Assembly: GCA_026392265.1 (NCBI GenBank)
Contig: JAPLCL010000175.1
Location: forward strand, 1 to 13,049
DNA: 13,049 nt
Source of the DNA: Actinomycetota bacterium
GTDB lineage: Bacteria; Actinomycetota; Thermoleophilia; UBA2241
Reading direction: 5' to 3'
Part shown: positions 1-7,564 of the stretch, one piece after another
Layout of the letters: each line of letters starts with the position of its first letter
How positions within the stretch are numbered: position 1 is the stretch's first letter
Made by a program: the position numbers and the translations under genes
The notes under the pieces: generated by a model
The model's input: the letters and a program-made list of their open reading frames with translations, nothing else
What the model was told of the DNA's origin: nothing
Databases searched by the model: none

Positions 1-650
1 TCTTGCGGGTAGGTCTGGCTGGCCGCGAGCCTGATCCATTTGCCCTTCTCCAGCTCGGCGACCTTGAACGGGCCGGAGCCGACCATGGGCCAGTTCTTGA
101 ACCCCCCGAGGTTCTCGGGGTCGGCCTCCTTCCAGATGTGCTCGGGCAGGATCGGGATGTAGAGAGCCAGCATCCCGGCCTTGGGCTTACGCGTCTTGAT
201 GACCAGCGTCGCGTCGTCGGGCGCGGTGACGCTGGTCACGCCGGTGAGGTACTGGGCGTAGGCGGCGTCCTGCGTCTCGAGGATCAGGTTGTAGGTGAAA
301 GCGATGTCGCGGGCGGTCAGGGGCACGCCGTCCTGCCACTTCATCCCCTCGATGATGCGGAAGGTCCACGTCCTGCCGTCGGCCGAGGTCTCCCAGCTGC
401 GTGCCAGGTCGGGGACGGGCTTGTACTCCCGGTCGTACCAGGTGAGGAAGTTGTAGCCCAGGCGAAAGCACTCCCACGACGGGCCGCTCCAGGCGCTGAA
501 GGGGTTGATGCCGTCGAAGTCCTCGAGGATACCGATCCGGTAGGCGGTCGCGGCGCCCGGAGATGGCGACGCCGCCGACGCGCCGAGCGGGACGACCAGC
601 AGCGCGGCGAGGGCGAGCGTGACCCCAGCAGCGGTCAGACAACGTCTCAT
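1..650 (-). CDS. ABC transporter substrate-binding protein, family 5 (SBP_bac_5), partial
   Basis: Extracytoplasmic solute-binding component of a peptide/oligopeptide-type ABC importer; only the N-terminal 216 residues are in the window. Residues 1-27 form a signal peptide (MRRC start, hydrophobic core LALAALLVV, likely cleavage after GASA). The only early Cys (residue 4) lies before the hydrophobic core, so there is no lipobox. The mature part has typical family 5 features: INPFSAW near the start, LARSWETSADGRTWTF, WQDGVPLTARDIAFTYN and VGSGPFKV. The ATG at 650 is preceded by AGGAG about 7 nt upstream. It closely resembles the second SBP at 9473-11311, so the two are paralogues. It is the last visible gene of the importer operon and follows a strong hairpin at 690-723. 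Its start codon is in frame with the upstream ATPase with no stop between them; signal peptide, SD and hairpin all argue for a separate gene. Substrate unknown. Confidence 0.9.
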   Translation of the reverse strand, partial: MRRCLTAAGVTLALAALLVVPLGASAASPSPGAATAYRIGILEDFDGINPFSAWSGPSWECFRLGYNFLTWYDREYKPVPDLARSWETSADGRTWTFRIIEGMKWQDGVPLTARDIAFTYNLILETQDAAYAQYLTGVTSVTAPDDATLVIKTRKPKAGMLALYIPILPEHIWKEADPENLGGFKNWPMVGSGPFKVAELEKGKWIRLAASQTYPQ

Positions 651-1751
651 GCTTGGCTCCTCATGGCGCCTTTCGCGCCCGGCCAGACGGTGGCGGCGGT
701 CGCCTGACGGCGACCGCCGCCACATGACTGCCGTCCTACTTGTCGATCCCTCGATGGCCTCCGGGCAGCGGGGGTGGAAGCGGCAGCCCGAGGGGATGTC
801 GACCGGGTTCGGGGTCTCGCCCTTGAGGATCACGTGCTCGCGCTTGGCCAGCGGGTCGGGCACCGGGATCACGCTGATCAGGGCTTTCGTGTAGGGATGC
901 TTGGGGTTGGCGACCACCTCTTCGGTCTCGCCGATCTCGACGATGCGCCCCAGGTACATGACGGCGATGCGATCGCTGATCACCCAGGCCAGGGAGAGGT
1001 CGTGGGTGATGAAGATGTAGGTGACCCCGAGCTTCTCCTTTTCCTCGACCATGAGCTTGAGGATGTCGTTGCGGATCGAGACGTCGAGAGAGGCTACGGG
1101 CTCGTCGGCGACGATCACGTCGGGCTCGAGCACGGTGGCCCCGGCGATGCAGACGCGCTGCCGCTGCCCGCCGGAGAGCTCGTGCGGGTAGCGGTACAGG
1201 TACTCGGTGGCCGGCCGCAGGCCGGCCTCATTGATCGCCTTGATGACGCGGTCCTCTTTTTCGCGCTCGCTCGAGCAGACGTTGTTGACCTCGAGCGGCT
1301 CGGCGACGATGTCGAAGATCGTCTGCTTGGGATTGATCGAGTTGTAGGGGTCCTGGAAGATGATCTGCGCCTTCTTGCGATAGGCGCGCAGCGTCTTGCT
1401 GGCGAACTTCTCGACCGGCAGGCCCTTGTAGAGGATGTGACCGCCGGTGGGGTCCTCGAGGCGCAGGAGCGTGCGGCCGGTCGTGGTCTTGCCGCAGCCC
1501 GACTCGCCGACCAGGGCGAGGATCTCGCCCTGCATGATCTGGAAGCTGACGCCGTCGACGGCCTTCACGAACTTCTTCTCGGTGGCCACCATGGCCTTGA
1601 AGAAGCCCTGCTGGATGGGGAAATAGACCTCGAGGTCCTTGACGTCGAAGAGGACGCCGTCCTTGACCGTCGCCGACGAGAGGTCGTCGGCGTTGACGGC
1701 GCCTTTCTCGTAGAGGTCGGTCGGCGCGGGGGTGCTCTCGGTGGTCGCCAT
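651..1751 (-). CDS. Oligopeptide-type ABC transporter ATP-binding protein (OppF/DppF-like), probable 3' frameshift
   Basis: Cytoplasmic ATPase that would pair with the ATPase encoded at 1754-2791 to energise the importer. Starting at the ATG at 1751, motifs are Walker A GESGCGKT (82-89), Q-loop Q133, signature LSGGQ (192-196), Walker B VIVADEP (212-218, Glu217) and H-loop H250. The C-terminal oligopeptide-ATPase region follows (HPYTKAL, GCRFHPRCP at 322-330). AAGGGGG lies about 8 nt before the ATG, and the gap to the upstream gene is 2 nt. After CPEAIEG (about residue 335) the frame stays open without a stop to the SBP ATG at 650 and beyond. In another frame a TAG lies at 736-738; one extra G in the GGG around 748-750 would give the ending EGIDK-stop and a 338-residue protein. 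The residues encoded from 651 to about 745 in the open frame are Arg-rich and unlike the family, so the true end is probably 736. Alternatives: a real ATPase-SBP fusion (unlikely, because the SBP has a signal peptide) or an assembly error. Confidence 0.85.
690..723 (-). other. Perfect 15-bp inverted repeat (intergenic hairpin) before the SBP gene
   Basis: Arms 690-704 and 709-723 are exact reverse complements with a 4-nt loop (705-708). On the minus-strand RNA this is a very stable GC-rich stem. It lies 12 nt after the out-of-frame TAG (736-738) and about 40 nt before the SBP start codon. There is no U-tract, so a simple intrinsic terminator is not supported. A stem at this place could act as a processing or stability element giving the SBP mRNA a different level from the ATPase mRNA (inference). 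Its presence argues that 651-735 is non-coding. Confidence 0.7.
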
Positions 1752-1753
1752 CG

Positions 1754-2791
1754 TCACACCCCCTTCTCAGCGTGGACGCAGCGCACGAAGTGGCCGGCCT
1801 CGACCTCGACCATCTCCGGGTGCTCTGCTTCGCAGCTGGCGATCCTCTCGTCGCAGCGCGGGCAGAAGCCGCAGCCCGGCGGCGGGCTCACGAGGTTGGG
1901 CGGATCGCCCTTGATCGAGCTGACCATCTCGCGCTTTTCGTGGATGTTGGGGAAGGCCTTGATGAGCTGACGCGTGTAGGGGTGCGTCGCGTTGTTGAAG
2001 ATGTCGGCCGTGGTGCCGCTCTCGACCACCTCGCCGGCGTACATGATGACGCCCTTGTCGCAAGTCTCGGCCATCACCGAGAGATCGTGGCTGATGAGGA
2101 TGAAGGAGAGGTCGAGATCCTTGCGCAGGCGCCCGATGAGCTCGAGGATCTGCGCCTGCACCATGACGTCGAGCGCCGTGGTGGGCTCGTCGCCGATCAC
2201 CAGCTTGGGGTTGCAGGCCAGGGCCATGGCGATCATGGCGCGCTGGCGCATGCCCCCGGAGAGCTGGTGGGGGAAGTCCATGACGCGCTTCTGGCTGATG
2301 CCTACAAGGTCGTAGAGCTCCTTGACGCGCACCATGGCCTTGCCCTCCGACAGACCCTCGTGCAGCTGGATGGGCTCGGCGATCTGCTTGCCGGTCTCCT
2401 TGACCGGGTTGAGAGCGTTCATCGCCCCCTGGAAGATGATGCTGATCTCCTTCCAGCGGATGCGGCTCATGCCGTACTCGGTGCGCTTGGCCAGGTTGCG
2501 CCCGTCGAAGAGTACGTCGCCGCTGACGATGCGCCCGTTCTCGGGGAGCAGCTTGAGGATCGAAAGCGCGGCCGTGGTCTTGCCGCAGCCGCTCTCCCCC
2601 GCGAGGCCCAGGCTCTCGCCGGGCTCGAGGTCGAAGGAGACGCCCTGCACGGCCTTCACGTCGCCGACGCCGAGCTTGAAGTAGGTGGTGAGCTCGCGGA
2701 CCTCGAGGATGCCCTTGTGCGCGATGCGCTCGACAGGCGTCTTGACGGGGGCCTTCGCCTTGGTCTTGGCCTTGGCCTTGGTGGGGCTCAT
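1754..2791 (-). CDS. Oligopeptide-type ABC transporter ATP-binding protein (OppD/DppD-like)
   Basis: Cytoplasmic ATPase of the importer, 345 residues, a normal length for the family. Motifs: Walker A GESGCGKT (65-72), Q-loop Q121 (IIFQGAMNALNP), signature LSGGM (177-181), Walker B LVIGDEP (197-203, Glu202) and H-loop H235. The C-terminal extension has HPYTRQL (270-276) and a cysteine cluster C307, C310, C313, C320. In several Dpp/Opp ATPases this region binds an iron-sulfur cluster; whether it does so here is inference. The N-terminus is a low-complexity Lys-Ala stretch (residues 5-17) encoded by AAGGCC-like repeats. The start ATG at 2791 overlaps the stop of the upstream permease in an ATGA arrangement, so translation is probably coupled. 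The stop is 2 nt before the next ATPase start. Peptide specificity cannot be read from the ATPase. Confidence 0.95.
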   Translation of the reverse strand: MSPTKAKAKTKAKAPVKTPVERIAHKGILEVRELTTYFKLGVGDVKAVQGVSFDLEPGESLGLAGESGCGKTTAALSILKLLPENGRIVSGDVLFDGRNLAKRTEYGMSRIRWKEISIIFQGAMNALNPVKETGKQIAEPIQLHEGLSEGKAMVRVKELYDLVGISQKRVMDFPHQLSGGMRQRAMIAMALACNPKLVIGDEPTTALDVMVQAQILELIGRLRKDLDLSFILISHDLSVMAETCDKGVIMYAGEVVESGTTADIFNNATHPYTRQLIKAFPNIHEKREMVSSIKGDPPNLVSPPPGCGFCPRCDERIASCEAEHPEMVEVEAGHFVRCVHAEKGV

Positions 2792-4326
2792 TCCTCGCCC
2801 CCTTCCTCGTCGTCCTTGATGTGCCCGCCGACCCAGCCGCCGCCCTCCGGGCGACCGATGCTGCCGCCGGCCGGCTTGTTGAAGTCGGGCATGGCGTCGT
2901 CGGTCTGCTGGCCCGGCGTGAACATGCCGCCACCGCCGCCGGCGCCCGCGCCGCCCATGGCCACCGCGGGCGCCTCGCCGCGGGCCGTGAAGCGATTCTC
3001 GGCGCCGCTGTCCTCGCGCTTACGCAGCTTGGGATCGAGCACCTCGTCGTAGGCCATGCCGATGAAGGTGAAGGCCAGCACGACGAGCACGATGGCGATG
3101 CCCGGCGGGAGCAGATACCACCAGGCCGGAAGGCCGGCGGCCCCGTTGACCCAGGCGTAGTGCAACATGGTGCCCCAGCTGAAATTGAGCGGATCGCCGA
3201 GGCCGAGGAACGAGAGCGTGGTCTCGGAGAGGATCGCGATGGCCACCACCAGCACCAGGTTGGCGAAGATCAGCGGCATCACGTTGGGCAGGGCGTGCTT
3301 GCGCATGATGTGCCAGTTGCTGGAGCCGATGGCGCGCGCTCGTTCGATGAACTGCAGCTCGCGCACGCGGAGCACGTCCGAGCGCACCACGCGCGCCGTG
3401 CCCGGCCAGCTGGTGATGGCGATGATGATGATGATCATGAAGAAGTTCTGGCCCCAGGCGGCCGCCAGGACCATCGCCAGCGGTAGCCAGGGGATGACCA
3501 GGAAGGCGTCTGTGAGGCGCATCCACACCTCGCCCTGCCAGCCGCCGTAGAAGCCGGCGGCGATGCCGATGCCGGCGCCGATCACGGTGGACATGAGGGC
3601 GGCGAGCAGACCGACGGTGAGCGATATCCGCGAGCTCCAGATGAACTGCGCGAGCACCGACTGGCCGACCTGATCGGTGCCGAACCAGTTGTAGTACGAC
3701 AACGTGGGCGGATGGTACGGGCCGAGCAGCTGACCGCTGGCGTCCGTGATCTGCGCGTTCGGGTCGAGCAGCGCGTGATCGATGAGGAACGGGGCGAGCA
3801 GAGCCATCGACAGGAAGAAGACGAGGATGCCCAGGCCGACCATGCCCTGCCAGTTCGCCCGGTACAGCTTCCAGACCTGGTGCGTGTTCCACACCGTGAG
3901 CTCGGCGCGCTCGGGGTTGCCGAGCGCCCAGAGCCACGCGGCGGCCCCGCCGAGCAGGACGACGATCGTCTGCAGCACCCAGTTGTAGGCGATGACGTTC
4001 TCGCCGGCGGACCAGCCGGAGGCACCGCCGCCGGCGAGGAACGCCCACAGCGCGAACACGACGCCGATACCGATGAGCGTCAGGCTGAAGGCGCGAGCCT
4101 TGCTCTTGCGCACCAGCCCGAGGATGCCGAAGCCTGCGGTGAGGAGTGCGCCAAGCACGAGGACCCACGGTGGATACGAGCCGATCCGCGCCGAGAAGAA
4201 GCCTTTGAGAACGGCCGAGAGACCGGCCGCCAGCGGCACATCCTTGGGGTACATGAGCAGTTCGAGCACGAGCCATATGAACGGAGTCCAGAAGAGGACC
4301 CAGTTTCTGTAGCGGCGGGGGATCAT
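2788..4326 (-). CDS. ABC transporter permease (OppC/DppC-like) with extended N-terminus
   Basis: Inner-membrane permease of the importer, 512 residues, clearly longer than the roughly 300 usual for DppC. The first 135 residues add about four hydrophobic segments (about 9-25, 54-72, 80-98, 112-134) before the canonical part. That part begins around VWKLYRANWQGMVGLGILV (151-169) and has core segments near 235-258, 275-291, 295-306, 350-372 and 405-424. The EAA coupling loop is at about 325-348 (ERARAIGSSNWHIMRKHALPNV). After DEVLDPKLRKR (427-437) comes a Gly-rich tail (about 457-468) and an acidic end DDEEGGEE. The ATG at 4326 overlaps the upstream permease stop as ATGA; the frame stays open further upstream to 4584, but that part only mirrors the other permease in a different frame. 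The SD is weak, so translation probably relies on coupling. Confidence 0.93.
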   Translation of the reverse strand: MIPRRYRNWVLFWTPFIWLVLELLMYPKDVPLAAGLSAVLKGFFSARIGSYPPWVLVLGALLTAGFGILGLVRKSKARAFSLTLIGIGVVFALWAFLAGGGASGWSAGENVIAYNWVLQTIVVLLGGAAAWLWALGNPERAELTVWNTHQVWKLYRANWQGMVGLGILVFFLSMALLAPFLIDHALLDPNAQITDASGQLLGPYHPPTLSYYNWFGTDQVGQSVLAQFIWSSRISLTVGLLAALMSTVIGAGIGIAAGFYGGWQGEVWMRLTDAFLVIPWLPLAMVLAAAWGQNFFMIIIIIAITSWPGTARVVRSDVLRVRELQFIERARAIGSSNWHIMRKHALPNVMPLIFANLVLVVAIAILSETTLSFLGLGDPLNFSWGTMLHYAWVNGAAGLPAWWYLLPPGIAIVLVVLAFTFIGMAYDEVLDPKLRKREDSGAENRFTARGEAPAVAMGGAGAGGGGGMFTPGQQTDDAMPDFNKPAGGSIGRPEGGGWVGGHIKDDEEGGEE

Positions 4327-5291
4327 GCGTGCACCCGCGGATCGAGGTAGTAGTACATGATGTCGGCGATGAGATTGGCGACGATCACGGCGATGCTGGC
4401 GATCAGGAACACCGCCTGCATCACGGGGTAGTCGCGCTTCTGCATGGAGTCGTAGGAGAGCAGACCGAGGCCCGGCCAGTTGAACACAGCCTCCGCGAGG
4501 ATAGCGCCCGACATCACAAAGCCCAGGTTCATCATCACGATGGTCACCGTGGGCAGCATCGCGTTGGGCACCACGTGGCGCCACAGCACGGCGTTCTCGC
4601 TGAGACCTTTGGCGCGAGCGGTGAGGGCGAAGTCCTCCTTCATCACGCCGGTGATGGAGCTGCGCATGATGAGTTCGTACTCACCCACGTAGGCGATCGC
4701 GAAGGTGAACGCCGGCAAGAAGAGGTGCCTGAGCAGCGACTGCCCATAGGCGAGACCGTGGAGCTCGACGCCGGGCTCTTCCATGCGCCCCGTGGGAAAC
4801 CAGCGCAGCTTGGTGGCGAACAGCATGATCATGAGAAGGCCGAACCAGAACGTGGGCATGGCGTACAGCACCATCCCTAAGTTGGTCGTCACGACGTCGT
4901 AGGCCCCGCCCCTTCGCCACCCCGCGAACACGCCGAGGATCATGCCGACCACGGTAGCGAAGATGGTGCCCACTCCCACGAGCAGGACGGTGGGCCAGAT
5001 GCGCTCGGCGACCACTTCGGTGACGGGACGCTTCTCCGAGAAGGACATGCCGAAGCGTCCGCGCAGCGTGTCGCCCCAATAGAGGCCGAACTGCTGCCAC
5101 ATGGGCTTGTCGAGGTTGAAGGTCTTGCGCTGCTTCTCGACGGCCTCGGGCGGCTGCTTGCCTTTCGGCAGCAGCAGGCGCGCAGGGTCACCGGGGAGGA
5201 TGCGGAACAAGGCGAAGTTGAACGACGCCACCAAGATGATGGTGAGCACGGCGTTCAGGATCTTCCTCACGAAGTATCGTCGTTTGTCCAC
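4323..5291 (-). CDS. ABC transporter permease (OppB/DppB-like)
   Basis: Inner-membrane permease and first gene of the importer operon, 322 residues, normal for DppB. Segments: TM1 at 11-32 followed by the conserved RILPGDPA (30-37), then TMs near 100-122, 137-160, 187-207, 245-269 and 293-314. The EAA coupling loop is at about 222-244 (ALTARAKGLSENAVLWRHVVPNA), and NWPGLGLLSYD (271-281) matches the family. The start is a GTG at 5291 with GGAG at 5296-5299, only 4 nt away; no in-frame ATG fits better with TM1. The SD directly abuts a stem-loop at 5300-5338. The stop overlaps the next permease start (ATGA). Substrate unknown; dipeptide, oligopeptide, nickel or opine systems share this fold. Confidence 0.95.
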   Translation of the reverse strand: MDKRRYFVRKILNAVLTIILVASFNFALFRILPGDPARLLLPKGKQPPEAVEKQRKTFNLDKPMWQQFGLYWGDTLRGRFGMSFSEKRPVTEVVAERIWPTVLLVGVGTIFATVVGMILGVFAGWRRGGAYDVVTTNLGMVLYAMPTFWFGLLMIMLFATKLRWFPTGRMEEPGVELHGLAYGQSLLRHLFLPAFTFAIAYVGEYELIMRSSITGVMKEDFALTARAKGLSENAVLWRHVVPNAMLPTVTIVMMNLGFVMSGAILAEAVFNWPGLGLLSYDSMQKRDYPVMQAVFLIASIAVIVANLIADIMYYYLDPRVHA

Positions 5292-5299
5292 TGCGCTCC

Positions 5300-5338
5300 G
5301 GGCCCGCCGGATGCCCAGCCCCTGGGGGCTGCGGGCCC
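5300..5338 (-). promoter_or_regulatory. Stem-loop adjoining the ribosome binding site of the permease operon
   Basis: On the minus-strand RNA an outer 7-bp stem (5332-5338 with 5300-5306, GGGCCCG/CGGGCCC) stacks on an inner 7-bp stem (5325-5331 with 5316-5322, CAGCCCC/GGGGCTG). A 2-nt loop closes it and a 9-nt bulge (5307-5315) interrupts one side. The 3' arm ends at 5300, next to the GGAG at 5296-5299, so folding could limit ribosome access to the GTG start. A regulatory role is inference. Confidence 0.4.
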
Positions 5339-5566
5339 TTACCTCCTTCTCACATCCGCGATTGCCATGCCCACGTGGTGGTGATGTGACTGTCGAACGC
5401 GCGGCCCGAGACGTGAGCCACGACCTTTGGACGCACGACGCGCGACGGTTCGTCGATGAACCAGAGCGCCGCGAGGAGCGGATCGCTCACGTCTGCTGCA
5501 GCTTGCTCACCGACGCACCTCCGGATCGACGAGGCCGCGGCAGTCGCGGCCGCCGACGCTCGCCCC

Positions 5567-5596
5567 ATACTAGCCACCAGAAGAGCGGCGCGGCAA
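5567..5596 (-). promoter_or_regulatory. Candidate sigma-70-type promoter for the ABC importer operon
   Basis: The -35 TTGCCG (5591-5596) and -10 TAGTAT (5567-5572) are separated by 18 bp on the minus strand. Transcription would begin near 5560, giving a leader of about 270 nt. The -35 lies about 10 bp beyond the stop codon of the upstream peptidase gene. Only sequence resemblance supports this. Confidence 0.4.
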
Positions 5597-5606
5597 GAGA
5601 CGGGGC

Positions 5607-6722
5607 CTATGCCCAGTCCGGCGAGCGCGCCTCGCGCCCGTACTTGCGCATGATGGTGACGAGGCGGTCGAGCGGCAGAGCGTGCGCGACGTGCGCGTTC
5701 CGGCCGACGGTGGTGCGGGCCGCGCACATCGAGTTCACGACGCTCTCCGCGGTCGCGTCGACGGTCGCTTCGAAGAGCTCGTCCATCTGGTCGTTGGCCA
5801 CCGACGTGAGCCGGAGGAGCTCCGCGTTCTCGCGCGGGACGCGGTGCGCCGTGGAGAACGCGACCATGATCTCGCCGCTGCCATCGGAGGCGTAGGAGCC
5901 GGTCACGGCCAGGCCGAGAGCGCAGCGCTTGGCCAGGCGCTCGCACTGGCGAGCGCTGAGCGGCGCGTCGGTGGCGAGCACCACGATGCAGGATCCATCG
6001 CGGTTGTCGAGCGGCATGAGATCGGCGATCTCGCGGCCGACGGGCACGCCGTCGACCATGAAGCGGTGCCGGACGCCGAAGTTGGTGAGCGCCAGCACGC
6101 CCACGGTAAATGGCAGGCCGTGCGCCGTGACCACGCGGGAGGACGTGCCGATCCCCGACTTGAACTCGAAGCAGGTCATGCCGGTGCCGGCCCCGACGCA
6201 GCCTTCGGCCACGGGGCCGGCGGTCGCGCACTCCAAGGCTTCGCGCACATGCTCCTCCTTGACGTGCATGCCGCGCAGGTCGTTAAGGAAGCCGTCGTCG
6301 CACTCGCCCACGACCGGCATCAAGGCGTCGTCGATACCGACCCGTGGGTCGCGCTCCATCATCCAGCGCGTCGTGGCGTCGTACGCGGCGCCGGCGCTCT
6401 GCGAGTTGGAGAGCAGCATAGGCGTCTCGATGAGCCCCCACTCGCGGATGGCGCTGATGCCGATGACCTCGCCGACGCCGTTGGCGACGAAGGCGCCGGC
6501 GACGACACGCTCGTGCCAGATGTCGTCGCCGTGCGGGAAGATCGCGGTGACGCCCGTGCGGGCGGGCCCGCTGCCGTATGGCAACTCGGGCCCGCCCCAC
6601 GAGACGGTGCAGTGGCCGACGCGCACTCCCGGCACGTCGGTGATCGCGTTCAGCGGACCGGTGGGCAGCACGCCGACGCCGACGCCGAGGTCGCGCAGTC
6701 GGCAGCGCTCCGGCCCGCTCAT
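5607..6722 (-). CDS. P1 family peptidase (DmpA-like L-aminopeptidase/D-esterase)
   Basis: Cytoplasmic N-terminal-nucleophile hydrolase of MEROPS family S58. Members remove N-terminal residues from peptide amides, esters and sometimes beta-peptides, and mature by self-cleavage. It has 371 residues, typical of the family. The N-terminal part carries NAITDVPGVRVGHCTV (25-40), FPHGDD and ANGVGEVIG (80-88). The middle carries VGAGTGMTCFEFKSGIGTSSR (176-196). The self-processing site is Gly243-Ser244 in NRDGSCIVVLATDAPLS, so Ser244 would be the nucleophile and the new N-terminus of the beta chain. The ATG at 6722 has GGAG about 10 nt upstream, and the gap to the methyltransferase stop is 4 nt, so both are probably co-transcribed. 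Next to a peptide-type importer it could process imported amides (inference). No signal peptide is seen. Confidence 0.95.
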   Translation of the reverse strand: MSGPERCRLRDLGVGVGVLPTGPLNAITDVPGVRVGHCTVSWGGPELPYGSGPARTGVTAIFPHGDDIWHERVVAGAFVANGVGEVIGISAIREWGLIETPMLLSNSQSAGAAYDATTRWMMERDPRVGIDDALMPVVGECDDGFLNDLRGMHVKEEHVREALECATAGPVAEGCVGAGTGMTCFEFKSGIGTSSRVVTAHGLPFTVGVLALTNFGVRHRFMVDGVPVGREIADLMPLDNRDGSCIVVLATDAPLSARQCERLAKRCALGLAVTGSYASDGSGEIMVAFSTAHRVPRENAELLRLTSVANDQMDELFEATVDATAESVVNSMCAARTTVGRNAHVAHALPLDRLVTIMRKYGREARSPDWA

Positions 6723-6726
6723 CGAG

Positions 6727-7530
6727 CTACTCCAGGATACCGGCGCGGTGCGCCTTGAGGTAGCCGCCGCAGAAGTTGTCCTCGCCGCGCAGCGCCTCGA
6801 TGGCCTTGATGTTGGCCATCATGGCCTTGTTGCGCACGTCGAGCACGGCGCCATCGATGCCGAGGCCGGCGCACATCGCCACGAAGGTGCGGTTGAGCAG
6901 GGCGCGGTTGGGCAGGCCGAAGCTCACGTTGCTGAGCCCGCCGGTGGTGCGCACGGGCAGGCGCTCCTTGACCAGCTTGAGGGCATCCATCGTGACCTGG
7001 GCGGCCGTGGAGTCGGCCGAGACGGCCATGACCAGCGGGTCGATCCAGAGATCTTCGCCGGGCAGCCCGGCGCCGGTGCAGAGGTCGTACAGCTGCTTGG
7101 CGACGGCGAAGCGGTCCTCGGCGGTCGGCGGGATGCCTTCGTCGCTCAGGCACAGGCCGATGACCGGGCACTTGTACTTCTCGACGAGCGGCAGCACGGC
7201 GTCGATGCGCGATTGCTCACCGCTGATCGAGTTGATGAACGGGACCTTACCACCGGCGGCGATGATGGCGCGCACACCCGCGTCGAGGGCCACCGGGCTG
7301 GCGGAGTCGACCATGAGCTGCATATCGGTGACGCTCATCACGGTCTCGATGAGCCAGCTGATATCGGCGACCTCGTCGCCGCCGGCGACGCCGCCGTTGA
7401 CGTCGAGCAGACCGGCGCCGGCCGCGACCTGGTCGGTGGCAAGCGTCTTGATGAACTCCGCGTCACGCGCCTGGATCGCCTCGGCGACCTGCTTGCGCGT
7501 CCCGTTGATCGATTCGCCCATCAACAGCAT
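6727..7530 (-). CDS. Methyltetrahydrofolate:corrinoid/cobalamin methyltransferase (AcsE/MtgA-like)
   Basis: Pterin-binding TIM-barrel enzyme of 267 residues that moves a methyl group between tetrahydrofolate and a corrinoid protein. Visible features: GESINGTRK (5-13), LLDVNGG (41-47), MVDSASP (73-79) with Asp75, PFINSISGE (97-105) with Asn100, WIDPLV (162-167) with Asp164, and TTGGLSNVSFGLPNR (195-209) with Asn201. These match the Asp/Asn/Asp pterin ligands and the catalytic Asn described for AcsE. I chose the ATG at 7530 because GGAGG lies 8 nt upstream and MLLMGESING is the usual family start; the frame is open upstream to 7629. No corrinoid protein or substrate:corrinoid methyltransferase is in the window, so the direction and methyl donor are unknown. 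A candidate promoter/operator lies just upstream. Confidence 0.92.
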   Translation of the reverse strand: MLLMGESINGTRKQVAEAIQARDAEFIKTLATDQVAAGAGLLDVNGGVAGGDEVADISWLIETVMSVTDMQLMVDSASPVALDAGVRAIIAAGGKVPFINSISGEQSRIDAVLPLVEKYKCPVIGLCLSDEGIPPTAEDRFAVAKQLYDLCTGAGLPGEDLWIDPLVMAVSADSTAAQVTMDALKLVKERLPVRTTGGLSNVSFGLPNRALLNRTFVAMCAGLGIDGAVLDVRNKAMMANIKAIEALRGEDNFCGGYLKAHRAGILE

Positions 7531-7564
7531 TTCAGCAACCTCCACGACGAGTTTCCGGGACGTA

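Larger units (their letters stand above)
5292..5606 (-). other. Leader/intergenic region upstream of the ABC importer operon
   Basis: 315 bases between the P1 peptidase stop and the GTG of the first permease. I see no protein-coding gene of normal size. It holds a candidate promoter (5567-5596), a long candidate 5' leader, a perfect AGGAGG (5342-5347) with no start codon at a useful distance, and a stem-loop (5300-5338) touching the permease SD. A 10-codon frame at 5339-5368 reads MAIADVRRR and ends in three Arg codons, AGA AGG AGG. These are probably just the AGGAGG element, but a leader peptide cannot be excluded. No terminator with a U-tract is visible after the peptidase gene, so read-through from the upstream cassette is possible. 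Confidence 0.5.

Noticed and set aside
548..650. Lipoprotein signal for the partial SBP because of Cys at residue 4
   Set aside because: The Cys precedes the hydrophobic core, so it cannot be a lipobox cysteine. A standard signal peptidase I site after GASA fits better.
774..1970. Plus-strand frame of 398 codons rich in Asp, Gly, Leu and Val
   Set aside because: Mirror of the two ATPase genes; it has no recognisable domain and the opposite strand carries clear Walker and signature motifs.
4327..4584. N-terminal extension of the DppC-like permease up to an upstream ATG at 4584
   Set aside because: It would overlap the DppB-like gene in another frame and gives an Arg/Asp-rich non-membrane sequence. 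The ATGA overlap at 4323-4326 is the natural start.
5350..5606. A second minus-strand protein in the importer leader (frame continuing from the peptidase shadow frame)
   Set aside because: It has no start codon or SD of its own, and the frame is open only because it runs out of the peptidase gene in an alternative frame.
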